A stretch of 64,000 nt of DNA. It comes from CAZRHH01 sp964599885. GTDB taxonomy: Bacteria; Chloroflexota; Dehalococcoidia; DSTF01; JACRBR01. Below, piece after piece: positions 46,030-55,446 of this stretch (positions are counted from its first letter, which is position 1; each line of letters opens with the position of its first letter). A model generated the notes under the pieces. The model was not told where the DNA came from. It worked only from the letters and a program-made list of their open reading frames with translations, and made no database searches. The stretch lies in contig CAZRHH010000006.1 of assembly GCA_964599885.1 (NCBI GenBank), forward strand, positions 1-64,000. The letters are read 5' to 3'. The position numbers and the translations under genes were made by a program.

Positions 46030-48973
46030 GCCGCTGGACGGCGCGATCGCCGCGCCCTCCGGCGACGCCGCCACCACGACCTTCCTTCGTCCGGCTCACC
46101 GTGTTCTGCACATCGCGTATTTCGGCTGCGCCAGCGCCGTACTGATCCTCCTCGCGCTCGTGCTGCCGGGGCAGTCGACCCGCGCAGACGAAATTCTGCT
46201 GTTCGGGGCCGCGCTCTGGGCGCTCGCGACACTCGCCCGGTATGCGTGGGAGCGTTCGCAAGGCCGCGAATCGTCCATGGTGCTCGAACCGGCGCATGTC
46301 TTCCTCGTCGTACTCGCCTGCACCTACGTCGCGTTTGGATTCGATCTCACCGCGTACCGTCCGCGATTCACCCCAACATCCCCTGATGCGCTGCCGGGGC
46401 TGCTGATCGACGCGCACGTCTACTACGCGCTCGTGCTGTCGTACGTGATCGTGTTCATCGTCTGGTATGCCCAGAAGCGGCAGCGCCTCCTCGAGAGCGC
46501 GCTCGCTGTCCAGGTCGTGCTGATCAGCATGATGTTCGAGCGCATCCTCACGCAGCCCGAAGGCGTGCCGCTGCTCATGCTCTCGCTCATCGGGCTGGTG
46601 CTGATTCGCGCGCGGCCGTGGGACGGACAGCCGGCGCCGGTCGGTCGCGGCCTGCTCTGGCTCGCGATCCCGTTGGGGTTGTTCGTACTCGTGGCGCTGC
46701 TCGCATCGCTGCTCGGCGAGTATCGATACGCCAGCCTGACAATGACCGGCAAGATCATCGCGCTCGCCGGGCTATCGGTCCTGATTGCCGATGTTGTGCG
46801 GGAGGAGCGTCAGCGGTGGCTCCTCTGGCTCGCCTTCACCGCGCCCGCCCTGACCAACGCGGCGCTCGTGACGTTCAAACTGCTCGACATTACTCGTGTA
46901 ATGGGGCCTTCGTTCGCGTTCGGGAATCGCTACCAGCCAGTGCTGATCGTCGATCCGAATCCGTTGGGACTCGCACTTGCGTTGGGCGTCCTCCTCGTCG
47001 TTGCGGCGGCGATGCACCCGTCGGCGCGCGGACTGCGCTGGCTCGCGCTGCCGGCGTTGGTGTTGCTGTTGCCGGCGTTGGTCGTTTCGTACTCGGCGCC
47101 GGCGTTGCTCGGATTGGCATGCGGTCTTGCCACGATGATCGTGCTGTACATCGCTCGTGCGCCCCGACGTGAGTGGTTCAAGCGGCAAAACCTCGCTGCT
47201 CCCGCGGCGTTCGCGGCTGTTGGACTGGTGGTCATCGCCCTGTACGCAGTCCCCGGCCCGACGCGTGAGGGCATGCGCCACACGCTCGACGATCCATCGA
47301 CGGGACGCTCCCGCGCGAACATATGGTCGTGGACCTTGCGCGATGTGCGCGAGCATGTGGTGCTCGGCGTCGGCCCCGGATACTACCAGCACCGGCCGAC
47401 ACACGTGCCGGAGTTCGCCTTTCGCGACACGACGAAGATGCTCGAACGGCGCCAGCTCCTGGGACTCCCCGCGGGAGGTCAATGGCGGTCACTCGTCTTT
47501 ACACATCCGCACAATCTTACGCTTGCCGTGATCGAGGGCATGGGGATCGTGGGGATCGCCGCGCTCCTCGTAATCGCCGCCGCGGTCTGCATCGCGGCAT
47601 GGCGAATTGCGGGATCACAGGCGCACGAGGATTGGTGGTTCAGCGCGATCGGTCTCGCGATGCTCGTCGCGGTCTTCGGCTGGAGCCTCACGTCGCTCGG
47701 CGACAACGTCGCGCTCCTGCCGATCGCGGGTTGGATCGCGCTCGGGTTCGTTTTCACGACGTACCGTGCGCACTCGGGCGACGCGCTCTCGCTTCCGCCA
47801 TGGTTGACGGCGCGGGTGGCGAGACTCGCCGCCAGCGCCGTAGTCCTCGCCTTGTTGGTGATGTACGTGTTGCGGCCTGTCTCCTCTCTCACCGCGGAGG
47901 ATGCTGGGCGCGAGCAGCTTCAGGAGCCCGATGTGCGCGGCGCGTTGACGGCGTTCGAGCTGTCAGCCCGTCTCGACCCATTTCATGTCTTCCCGATCGC
48001 GCGCCAGGGACTCGCGGAAGCGCAGCTCGATCGGATCGATGACGCCCGCCGCTCGCTACGCGATGCGCACGACCGCAGCCCCTCGAATCCGCTCGTGCTG
48101 TCGCATCTGGCGATGACGGATTGGCTCGCAGGCGACCTCGACGCCGCTGAGCGACATCTGCGGCTGGGCATCGCCGCCGATCCGTGGCAGGCCCTCGGCC
48201 GCGATCTATATACGCAGCTCGCGCTGATGCTACGCACGCAAGGTCGCGAAGACGAAGCGACGGCACTGTTGGCTGAAGGCTTCTGGGTCGATGCGGGCAA
48301 CGCCGCTGACGGCGCCTGGGTACACAGTGAAGACTCATCCGACGTTACCCTCGACGCGCTGTATTCCTCCGGACGTGCGCCGTCCGACGACGCCCTGCGG
48401 CGGCGCATCTTCCAGCGCATCGGCGTCTACGCCGGCGCGCTGCCGGACGCCGAATCGGGCGATTTCAACATCGACGAGGTGTTCGCGTTAATGGAGACGG
48501 AAGCGCGCGCGGCGCTCGACAGCGACCGTGCCCTGGGCATCGAGATGCTGGTGCAGATCGCCCTCTGCCAGCGCATTGCCCAGCAACACGACGCAGCGCG
48601 CGATTTGCTGAAGGAGGCCGTCGCGCTCGACGAGAACGCGAATTTCGCGCGCTATGCGCTCGCTCACGAGTACCTCGCGCTCGAGGATACCGGCGCGGCG
48701 ATACGCGAACTCGACGAGGTCGTGCGCGTAGGGCGCGCCTCCGAAACGTACGATCTCAGGGTGGCGTTTGCAGAACGCGACCTCGGCGTCATCGCGTTTC
48801 GGGAAGGGCGTCACGAAGACGCAGTGCGTGCGATGCGGGCGGCGCTGGATGATTACCGCTGGGCATACTTGCCCGTCACGTACTCCACGCTCGTGGCCGC
48901 CTACGAGAGTCTTGGGCAGCCCGACGAAGCCGCGAAGTGGCGCCGCAAGGACGAGTTCCTGAACGGCCGGTAG
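46016..48973 (+). CDS. O-antigen ligase/polymerase family protein with C-terminal TPR domain, copy 2
   Basis: This 985-residue paralogue of the 36405-39374 protein has the same order: roughly 25 cytosolic residues, about 12 helices, then an outside loop with TLDDPSTGRSRANIWSWTLRD, LGVGPGYY and THPHNLTLAVIEGMG. A TPR-rich half follows from about residue 630, ending SLGQPDEAAKW. It begins with TTG inside the end of the hydrolase gene (14-base overlap), so the two are coupled. The nearest ribosome-like AAGGA is rather far, and a later start is possible but would cut the first helix region. It should join or polymerise lipid-linked glycans at the outer membrane face. Confidence 0.8.
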   Translation: MDTSEPLDGAIAAPSGDAATTTFLRPAHRVLHIAYFGCASAVLILLALVLPGQSTRADEILLFGAALWALATLARYAWERSQGRESSMVLEPAHVFLVVLACTYVAFGFDLTAYRPRFTPTSPDALPGLLIDAHVYYALVLSYVIVFIVWYAQKRQRLLESALAVQVVLISMMFERILTQPEGVPLLMLSLIGLVLIRARPWDGQPAPVGRGLLWLAIPLGLFVLVALLASLLGEYRYASLTMTGKIIALAGLSVLIADVVREERQRWLLWLAFTAPALTNAALVTFKLLDITRVMGPSFAFGNRYQPVLIVDPNPLGLALALGVLLVVAAAMHPSARGLRWLALPALVLLLPALVVSYSAPALLGLACGLATMIVLYIARAPRREWFKRQNLAAPAAFAAVGLVVIALYAVPGPTREGMRHTLDDPSTGRSRANIWSWTLRDVREHVVLGVGPGYYQHRPTHVPEFAFRDTTKMLERRQLLGLPAGGQWRSLVFTHPHNLTLAVIEGMGIVGIAALLVIAAAVCIAAWRIAGSQAHEDWWFSAIGLAMLVAVFGWSLTSLGDNVALLPIAGWIALGFVFTTYRAHSGDALSLPPWLTARVARLAASAVVLALLVMYVLRPVSSLTAEDAGREQLQEPDVRGALTAFELSARLDPFHVFPIARQGLAEAQLDRIDDARRSLRDAHDRSPSNPLVLSHLAMTDWLAGDLDAAERHLRLGIAADPWQALGRDLYTQLALMLRTQGREDEATALLAEGFWVDAGNAADGAWVHSEDSSDVTLDALYSSGRAPSDDALRRRIFQRIGVYAGALPDAESGDFNIDEVFALMETEARAALDSDRALGIEMLVQIALCQRIAQQHDAARDLLKEAVALDENANFARYALAHEYLALEDTGAAIRELDEVVRVGRASETYDLRVAFAERDLGVIAFREGRHEDAVRAMRAALDDYRWAYLPVTYSTLVAAYESLGQPDEAAKWRRKDEFLNGR

Positions 48974-48990
48974 TACTTCTCAGAGGGCGG

Positions 48991-50370
48991 TCAGCGGATG
49001 GGCGTGCCGATCATCTCGGCTGGCACCGTTGCACCGAGCCTGCTCAGCGCCGTTGGCCCGATGTCCGTGATCTGCAGTCCCTCGCGCCGGCCCGGTGCGA
49101 CGTCTTTCCCGCGCATGATGAAGATGCCTTCCTGCGCGTGATTCGCATCGTCCGGGCCGGTGTCGTTCTCGAAGGTGTAGATCTCTCCCGTCCCGAGCGA
49201 ACCCACCGACCGCCAGTTCAAGTCGCCGAAGTAGACGATCAGATCCGGGGCGACGTTGTTCGTCGCGCGGTAGATCTCCTCCGGCTTGAAGACTTTCGTC
49301 CCCATCGGCTGACCTTCGTGATCGACCAGCGCCGTGAGTTTTGCGGCGATCTCGTCCCGTACCCGGTCATAGTCGGCCGCGGCGATGAGGCCGTCGGGCT
49401 CGCGTCCCTGGACGTTCAGGAAGACGCGCGCGTAGTACCCGCCGTCGCTCCACGCGGTCGTCCGAGGCCAATCGACCAGCTCGACCGAGAAGGGCGTCGC
49501 GGTTTCCGGCTCTTCCTTCAGCGCGAGGTAGCCTTCGCGCTTTAGCCACTCGTTGACGCAGACGCCGCCGATCATCCGCTTCGCGCCGTGATCCGACATG
49601 ATGATGACCGTCGTGTCCGCGTCGAGCATGTCGACCGTTCGGCCAACCTGCGCGTCCATGGCGATGTAGTAGTCGAGGACCGCCCGCTCGTACGGGTTGC
49701 CTCGCTCGTACTTCGGGTGGGTCTCGTCGAAGTACTTCCAGAAGCCGTGATGCACGCGGTCGACACCGATCTCCACCATCATCGCGAAGTCCCACGGCTT
49801 CGTGCGAAGGAAGTGGCGGAACAGGTCGAAACGCCGCTCCGCCATAACGTGCGCGCCATCGAGAATGCGCTGCTTATCCTCGCTCCGGAAGTCCTCGACG
49901 TCGATCTTGTAGTCGCCGACGGTCTCCGCGATCTCCGCCTTCAGCTCGGGCGGATGCGTGTACTCGCTTTGCGTGCTCGGCGTCAGAAAACAACCGACGC
50001 GCACGCCGTTCACCGGCCGCGGCGGATACGACGGCGGCACGCCCACCAATATGACGCTGCGGCCTGCGCGGCCGAGCACGTCCCAGACAGCGTCTTCACG
50101 CACGAGGTTCGCGTTGGCCATCGCGAGCCCGTCATATGAGTGATCCTTGCGGTTCCGGAAGCCATAAATGCCGAGCTGGCCGGGATCGCGGCTGGTCATC
50201 GCGCACGCCCAAGCCGGCACGGTGATCGCCGGCACGACGCTTGTCAGTTCACCCCAGGCGCCCTCCTCACGGAGCTTGCTGATGTTGGGAAGGTGCGGCG
50301 CGAACCTGTCGAACACGAGCTGTGGCGCGGCGCAGTCGAGCCCGATAATGACGAGCCGGCGATCGGCCAT
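48991..50370 (-). CDS. AlkP-superfamily hydrolase (type I phosphodiesterase/nucleotide pyrophosphatase family), second
   Basis: This 459-residue relative of the 44377 gene has Asp12 in IGLDCAAP, Thr50 in PAITVPAWACAMTS, an IMSDHGAKRM pair near 205-215, and HAQEGIFIM with the late His near 420. Family members here often act on phosphodiesters or phosphonates; the substrate is unknown. ATG 50370 has AGGAGG seven to eight bases upstream; an in-frame GTG further up is not needed. It converges with the ligase/TPR gene and diverges from the PhoD-like gene. Confidence 0.85.
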   Translation of the reverse strand: MADRRLVIIGLDCAAPQLVFDRFAPHLPNISKLREEGAWGELTSVVPAITVPAWACAMTSRDPGQLGIYGFRNRKDHSYDGLAMANANLVREDAVWDVLGRAGRSVILVGVPPSYPPRPVNGVRVGCFLTPSTQSEYTHPPELKAEIAETVGDYKIDVEDFRSEDKQRILDGAHVMAERRFDLFRHFLRTKPWDFAMMVEIGVDRVHHGFWKYFDETHPKYERGNPYERAVLDYYIAMDAQVGRTVDMLDADTTVIIMSDHGAKRMIGGVCVNEWLKREGYLALKEEPETATPFSVELVDWPRTTAWSDGGYYARVFLNVQGREPDGLIAAADYDRVRDEIAAKLTALVDHEGQPMGTKVFKPEEIYRATNNVAPDLIVYFGDLNWRSVGSLGTGEIYTFENDTGPDDANHAQEGIFIMRGKDVAPGRREGLQITDIGPTALSRLGATVPAEMIGTPIR

Positions 50371-50498
50371 GTATGCGTCCTCCTGATCGTGAGCGGATCC
50401 GAGCGGCACCGCGCCGACGCGGCAGCATAGCCGTGTGCGCGCCGAGCGGCCAATCTCCCGGCTCCATCGCTGGTTCGCGATCCGATACTATCTGCCGC

Positions 50499-52277
50499 AT
50501 GGCAGAGCGGAGCGCACAACTGGGCAGAATCGCGATCGGTGCGGTGGCACTCGTGTTGATCGGCGCGGCATTCGGCGTCGGCTTCCTCGTTGCAGACCGG
50601 ACGGGCGCGGACGATGCGGATACGGCCACCGCGCCTACCGCAACGGCCACATCGGTCGCTGACAGTAGCGGGCCGGCGGCGAGCTTCGTCGTCAACGACA
50701 CGCTGCCCGGGCGCGTGCTGATGACACGCACAGACTGCAGCGGCGACGGCACCGTCGTCGCCACGTTCTTGTGGACGCGACCCGCCGGCCAGGAATCCGA
50801 TCGGTGGCGCCTGCTGATCGCGCCGCTCGGGCAGGAGGATGACCTTTCGAAATTGGACGACGCGATCGTCCGCCCCAGCAACAACGGCCAGGCGAAGATC
50901 GGCGGGCTCGCTGCGGGAAGCCAGTTCGGCGTGAAGATCATTCCCGGCACGGGCGACGAGGCGTGGGCGCGGGGCGCCCTGACCACGCCGCTCTGCAACC
51001 AGTTCGGCAGCGCCTGCCCGCCATCCTCAGACCTCCTGGCGCAGGGCCCCGTATCTGGGTCCACGACGGACACGAACGCGCGCATCTGGGTTCGGACGTG
51101 CTACCCGGCGTCCGTGGTACTCGAATACCGCGAGACCGGCGCGCCGCTGGCCGCCGGTATCGCCACCTCGCCTCAGCGAACCGATCCGCAACAGGACAAT
51201 ACGGCGGTGTTCGAGATCGCCGGCCTCCGTCCATCGCAGAGCTACGACTACCGCGTGCTCGTCGACTCAATCCCCGTGCCGCACCCCGCTGCGTCGTTCT
51301 GGACGATGCCGGCGCCGGGCACGCCGACCAAACTGCGCTTCGTGACTGGCAGCGACCTGCACCAGATCCGCCCACAGAACCGCGTCGCGAACCTCGCGAT
51401 GCCGGAGATGCTCAGAGCGCAGCCACAGTTCGCCTTGCTGCTCGGCGACAACATCGATGTCGACGGGTTTGGGAAGTTCAACCCCACGGCAACGGAGGCG
51501 TACCTCCGGCATTATCGTGATAACTGGAGTTTCGCGCCCATGCGAAACCTTCTCGCCGGCGTCAGCACGAGGATGATGTGGGACGATCACGACATCATCA
51601 ACGACTGGGATCAGTTGGACGCCGCACCGTACCCGTTCGCGCGCGAGGCGTTCGGCATATTCGTCTCCCGCCAGAACCCCGATCCCGTGCGCGAAGGTTC
51701 GACGTACTTCACCTTCGATGCCGGAGATGTGTCGTTCTTCGTCCTCGACGTACGCTCGTTTCGGTCGCCGAAACGCCAGGCGGACGACGCTCAGAAATCA
51801 ATGCTCGGCGAGCAGCAGAAGGCCGACCTGAAGGAGTGGATGACGACCTCGACCGCGAAGTTCAAGTTCATTGCGTCCGGCGTCCAATGGAACGACCACC
51901 AAGTCGTGCCGCTGCGCGAGAACGATGCGTGGGACGGCTTTCGCACCGAGCGGGAGGAGATTCTGGATTTCATCAACGAAAGCGGCGTCGATGGCGTCAT
52001 GCTGCTCTCGGGCGATGCCCACTGGCCGGGCGTGATCCGCCACTCGCACGGGATCATCGAGTTTCAGACGACGCCCGTCGGCGTCTCGCCACCGGCGCCG
52101 CCGCCGTCCGTCGCGGGCGCGGCCGATGTGATCTTCGCCGACGGGCAAAAGAACGTATTTGGCCGCTTCGATGTCGATACCACGGCATCCCCGGCCCGCA
52201 TCGATTTCGCGATGGTCGATCGTCTCGGCGTCGAGCTGTTCAAGCTCACGCTGACGGAGACGGACCTGGCGCGTTAG
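50499..52277 (+). CDS. PhoD-like alkaline phosphatase family protein
   Basis: The 592-residue protein has an N-terminal membrane helix (IAIGAVALVLIGAAFGVGFLV) and then an Ala/Thr-rich linker. An N-terminal beta domain (about 60-280) precedes the PhoD metallophosphatase domain. Metal ligands are expected in RFVTGSDLHQ, LLLGDNIDVDG, MMWDDHDIINDWDQ and LLSGDAHWPGV. PhoD enzymes split phosphomonoesters and diesters outside the cell using Fe and Ca. Here the signal is a plain anchor-like helix without a twin-arginine motif, which is unusual for PhoD. The start ATG 50499 fits that helix. It stands alone. Confidence 0.85.
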   Translation: MAERSAQLGRIAIGAVALVLIGAAFGVGFLVADRTGADDADTATAPTATATSVADSSGPAASFVVNDTLPGRVLMTRTDCSGDGTVVATFLWTRPAGQESDRWRLLIAPLGQEDDLSKLDDAIVRPSNNGQAKIGGLAAGSQFGVKIIPGTGDEAWARGALTTPLCNQFGSACPPSSDLLAQGPVSGSTTDTNARIWVRTCYPASVVLEYRETGAPLAAGIATSPQRTDPQQDNTAVFEIAGLRPSQSYDYRVLVDSIPVPHPAASFWTMPAPGTPTKLRFVTGSDLHQIRPQNRVANLAMPEMLRAQPQFALLLGDNIDVDGFGKFNPTATEAYLRHYRDNWSFAPMRNLLAGVSTRMMWDDHDIINDWDQLDAAPYPFAREAFGIFVSRQNPDPVREGSTYFTFDAGDVSFFVLDVRSFRSPKRQADDAQKSMLGEQQKADLKEWMTTSTAKFKFIASGVQWNDHQVVPLRENDAWDGFRTEREEILDFINESGVDGVMLLSGDAHWPGVIRHSHGIIEFQTTPVGVSPPAPPPSVAGAADVIFADGQKNVFGRFDVDTTASPARIDFAMVDRLGVELFKLTLTETDLAR

Positions 52278-52320
52278 CATCTGCCCCCGTCTGCGCGGCG
52301 CGTTTTGAGAAGGCGAGGAT

Positions 52321-52346
52321 CCGACCTAAGCCCCACCGGGGGTCGG
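52321..52346. terminator. Possible bidirectional terminator hairpin
   Basis: CCGACC at 52321-52326 pairs with GGTCGG at 52341-52346, and an inner CCCC/GGGG pair adds to the stem. It lies between convergent genes, abutting the stop of the minus-strand gene. No clear T run is present, so this is weak. Confidence 0.35.
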
Positions 52347-54047
52347 TCAGTACTGCACCCGAGTCTCGGAAGAGATGAATGCCGTAACGCGCGGAGTGCC
52401 TTTGAGCATGAGGAAATTGAACACGCTTCCGCTCGAAGTTTTTATCCAGGCAGGATCGTACAGTTCCCAAAGGTCGGGTTGCGCTAGAAGGTCTTGATCG
52501 GCTGGGAGATTCGCACCTCGCTCCTTCCACTCTTGCTTGGAAAGGGGCAGCAGGTACAGCCCGGCCGAAATGATGATGATATCTGGGCGACGGTCGAGAA
52601 TATACCGAGCATCCCCCTTCATATGACCGGGTGTTCGCGGTTCAAAGTCGTAAGGCTCGCGGCGCGCGATGTGCTTGTCGGTGAGTCCTAACGTGTCGAT
52701 TGATCGAACTTCGCTCCAGTAGGGGATCTGCCCAGCGGCATTCAGGGCGATTACAACATCGGGATCCTGGGTGCGCAACCATTCTGCGATCTCGTAACGC
52801 TGTTCCCCGATCGCTTCCCAGAACCGCGCTTCGTTAACCATTGGTTGCGGGACGTGCAGAAGTGAAGCCGCTATGGGCAACATTGCGACCAGAACGAAGG
52901 CGCGTGCATGATCGGGCGCCATTCGCCGGTTGCCTGCGCTGATGTGCCTCACTGCGACCCGGGCGAGAGCGATCAGCGCGGTCGCGCTCAGAAGGTAAGC
53001 GAATGGAAGTACAGGCATGAGGAAGCGAAAGAACTGGAGAAAGTCTGCCCCAGCGTAGAGAACGTACACCAACCAGCCCGCGCAAAAGGCGACTAAAGGC
53101 ATAGCCGCGAGCCGCGACGCGCGCGGCAAGAGCGGCACGAGCGGCAGGGGGAACAGGATGACGAGTCCGTACTGCTGCCAGAACCGCCGAATGTAGTCAT
53201 AGCCGTCCTCATAGCGATCCCACGAAAAGAGCGATTGTCCGTCCAGTTTCTGGTAGTAGGTGTTTGGCAGCAGTGCGTCGTAATAGGTCAGGCGGAAGAA
53301 AAGAAACAGCGCGTAAGGCACGCCGAAGACCGCGATCCACACTGCAATGTGACGAGCTGCCGCGCCGTTCAGGCGGTGCGCCGAGATTGCAGGGAGAGAT
53401 GCTCGAACCAGCTTCAATCCCAGTATCCCAATTGCAAGGAGTAGCCCCTCCGGGCGCGTCAATGCCGCCAATACGGCGGCAATCGCTGACCGGGGCTGCG
53501 AGATGGCGCCGGCATCCTCGCGCATATGGAGCCACAACGAAAGCGCCACCAGCATGACGAAGAGCGGCTCCTCGAGACCAGCGAATGTCCAAAACGCTGC
53601 CGGCGCTGAGAAAACGAACAGAAGTGCCGAGAGAGCAAAGATCGCTGCGGCATCGGCGTCATCGTCGGACAGTTCGCGGGCGAGGAGGTACATGATGCCG
53701 AGTGTGCCCGCTGTCGCGCCGAAACCCAGCCAGCGCGAAGGTTCGACGATTCCGAGCCCGACGAATTCGGTACCTGCGAGCAAGATCACCCAAAGGAAGT
53801 TTGAATAGCCTTCGACGCGCTCACCAGGATTCCAAACGAGTCCATCGCCCGCCGCGAAATTCTGAGAGTATCTGAAGGAGATGTACGCGTCGTCGACCGT
53901 GTGATCCCAGAACGTGTATCCATGCAATATCAGAACCGTCAGAGACACGACCAGTACAGCTGGCACGACGAAACGTCCACGCAGAACACTCACTAGGGGG
54001 ATCAAAGACAGGCCGGTACTAATCGCTAACAATTGAAGAAGGGTCAA
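52347..54047 (-). CDS. GT-C type membrane glycosyltransferase (DD motif), copy 3
   Basis: The third paralogue has about 566 residues, with its Asp pair in TVDDAYISFRYSQNFAAGDG, then NPGERVEGYSNFLW and, near the C-terminus, SIDTLGLTDKHIARR and ARYILDRRPDIIII. The proposed TTG start at 54047 has GGAG eight bases upstream and puts the Asp pair at 52-53, exactly as in the other two copies. The frame is also open to a TTG at 54122 with no ribosome site. Codon use is clearly more AT-rich than in the rest of the locus. It ends a minus-strand operon led by the three acyltransferases. Confidence 0.75.
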   Translation of the reverse strand: MTLLQLLAISTGLSLIPLVSVLRGRFVVPAVLVVSLTVLILHGYTFWDHTVDDAYISFRYSQNFAAGDGLVWNPGERVEGYSNFLWVILLAGTEFVGLGIVEPSRWLGFGATAGTLGIMYLLARELSDDDADAAAIFALSALLFVFSAPAAFWTFAGLEEPLFVMLVALSLWLHMREDAGAISQPRSAIAAVLAALTRPEGLLLAIGILGLKLVRASLPAISAHRLNGAAARHIAVWIAVFGVPYALFLFFRLTYYDALLPNTYYQKLDGQSLFSWDRYEDGYDYIRRFWQQYGLVILFPLPLVPLLPRASRLAAMPLVAFCAGWLVYVLYAGADFLQFFRFLMPVLPFAYLLSATALIALARVAVRHISAGNRRMAPDHARAFVLVAMLPIAASLLHVPQPMVNEARFWEAIGEQRYEIAEWLRTQDPDVVIALNAAGQIPYWSEVRSIDTLGLTDKHIARREPYDFEPRTPGHMKGDARYILDRRPDIIIISAGLYLLPLSKQEWKERGANLPADQDLLAQPDLWELYDPAWIKTSSGSVFNFLMLKGTPRVTAFISSETRVQY

Positions 54048-54126
54048 TGTGCGTGCTCCGAGGCCGGGCCGTGTCTGCGCCACCTTCGTATCGTCGCCCG
54101 TCCCGGCACCAGGGCTAAGCAACGGG

Positions 54127-55446
54127 TTAGTGTACCGATTCGCTCGTCGCGCCCGGCGATGAAGGCTCCGGATTCTGTGCTGGGGCGCAGGCCGAACCGG
54201 AGCCTCCTCTTCTCCGCGGCGGCGGCACGAGGCGCAGCATCACAGAGAGCGGATACGCCAGCAGCACCGTCAGCGGCACGTACAAGACGACGACGAAAAA
54301 CCACCAGCCCGGAGTCCACTGCCACCCTTTCGCGACAAGATACAGATGCACAACGCGGAATGACTCATTGACGATCAGCACGCCGTACGAGATCGTCCCG
54401 ATCCAGGACAGCAACCGCATCGGCGGATTGGCGAACAATCCAGGACGGCGCGCAGCGACCACGCACGCGGCGATGATGACGCCGCCGAGCCCCACGACGA
54501 TCAGCGGCTGCGACCACGCGCGCCAGTAGCCGTGATCGTCCGTGATGTTGCTTCCAACCGCATGCGCTGTCACGGCGATCGCCACGAAGACGACGAGGCG
54601 CGGCCAAGCACCGATCCACTGCAACATCCGGCCGGGTGACGCGACGAATAACCAACCGATCGACATCCCCAACGCGAACTCGAAGATCCGAAACGGCGCC
54701 CACATCGAGAGCACGTAGCCGTGCAACCGGACGTCACCATAGTGGTAGATCATTAGCGCCGTCGCCGCCACGGACACGCCAAGACACAGCGCCGCAAACG
54801 AAAACGGCCCGATGATTTGCAGCACGCGATACAGCAGCGGGAACAACAGATAGAACTGCAGCAGCAGCAGCACAAACCACAACGCCGGCGGCCCGGCCGA
54901 GAATCGCGCAAGGTCCAACCCCCGCGGCACGAGCAGCAGCCCGCTCAGCGCAAGATCCATACTCATCACGCGCGTGAAGCGCACATACTGAAAATTCAAG
55001 CTGAAGGTGCCGCCATCGAACTCGGTGCGATAGAGAGCCAGCGCCGCGAGCGTCGCGATGAACAACAGCCACGCCACCCAGTACGGGATCAGCAGCCGGG
55101 TCAGCCGTCGCCAGTAGAACGGGACAAGCGACCCGATCGAGCCACGACGTGAGACGAGTGCCGTCAGCGACACGCCGCTGAGCATGATGAACACCGCGAC
55201 ACCGTCGTCCCCGATCCGGAAGAACAAATCCGTCAACGCCGTGAACGACGCAATGCCACTGCCTTCGCCCAGCCGATCGAGAAACCGCTCGTAGTACGTC
55301 GCACGACCGGGTCCGAACCCGATACCGTTCACGGAAAGGCCCCAGAGATGGAACAGCACCACCCATAGGATCGCAACGCCCCGAAGCACATCGATCGCGA
55401 TCGATCGTTCGTCGCGCGGGATGATGTCGTCGCCGGGTTCGTTCAC
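54127..55446 (-). CDS. Acyltransferase family 3 membrane protein, third of a tandem triplet
   Basis: This 439-residue polytopic membrane protein is of the OafA/NodX (Acyl_transf_3) type. The N-terminus reads VNEPGDDIIPRDERSIAIDV, followed by LRGVAILWVVLFHLW, in which Arg and His are the family active-site residues. About ten helices follow, including FIMLSGVSLTALVSRRG and PIPYW-like LLIPYWVAW. It should move an acetyl or other acyl group from the cytosol onto a surface glycan. GTG 55446 overlaps the stop of the previous gene as GTGA. Compared with the other two copies it has a longer, Pro/Arg-rich C-terminal tail. Confidence 0.82.
   Translation of the reverse strand: MNEPGDDIIPRDERSIAIDVLRGVAILWVVLFHLWGLSVNGIGFGPGRATYYERFLDRLGEGSGIASFTALTDLFFRIGDDGVAVFIMLSGVSLTALVSRRGSIGSLVPFYWRRLTRLLIPYWVAWLLFIATLAALALYRTEFDGGTFSLNFQYVRFTRVMSMDLALSGLLLVPRGLDLARFSAGPPALWFVLLLLQFYLLFPLLYRVLQIIGPFSFAALCLGVSVAATALMIYHYGDVRLHGYVLSMWAPFRIFEFALGMSIGWLFVASPGRMLQWIGAWPRLVVFVAIAVTAHAVGSNITDDHGYWRAWSQPLIVVGLGGVIIAACVVAARRPGLFANPPMRLLSWIGTISYGVLIVNESFRVVHLYLVAKGWQWTPGWWFFVVVLYVPLTVLLAYPLSVMLRLVPPPRRRGGSGSACAPAQNPEPSSPGATSESVH

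Noticed and set aside
44239..46077. Extension of the minus-strand methyltransferase frame to 886 residues
   Set aside because: It runs antisense to the well-supported AlkP-type gene, lacks domains, and the methyltransferase has its own start and ribosome site at 44238.
46278..46400. Later ATG as the start of the second ligase gene
   Set aside because: It would remove the first membrane helices that the paralogue at 36405-39374 keeps.
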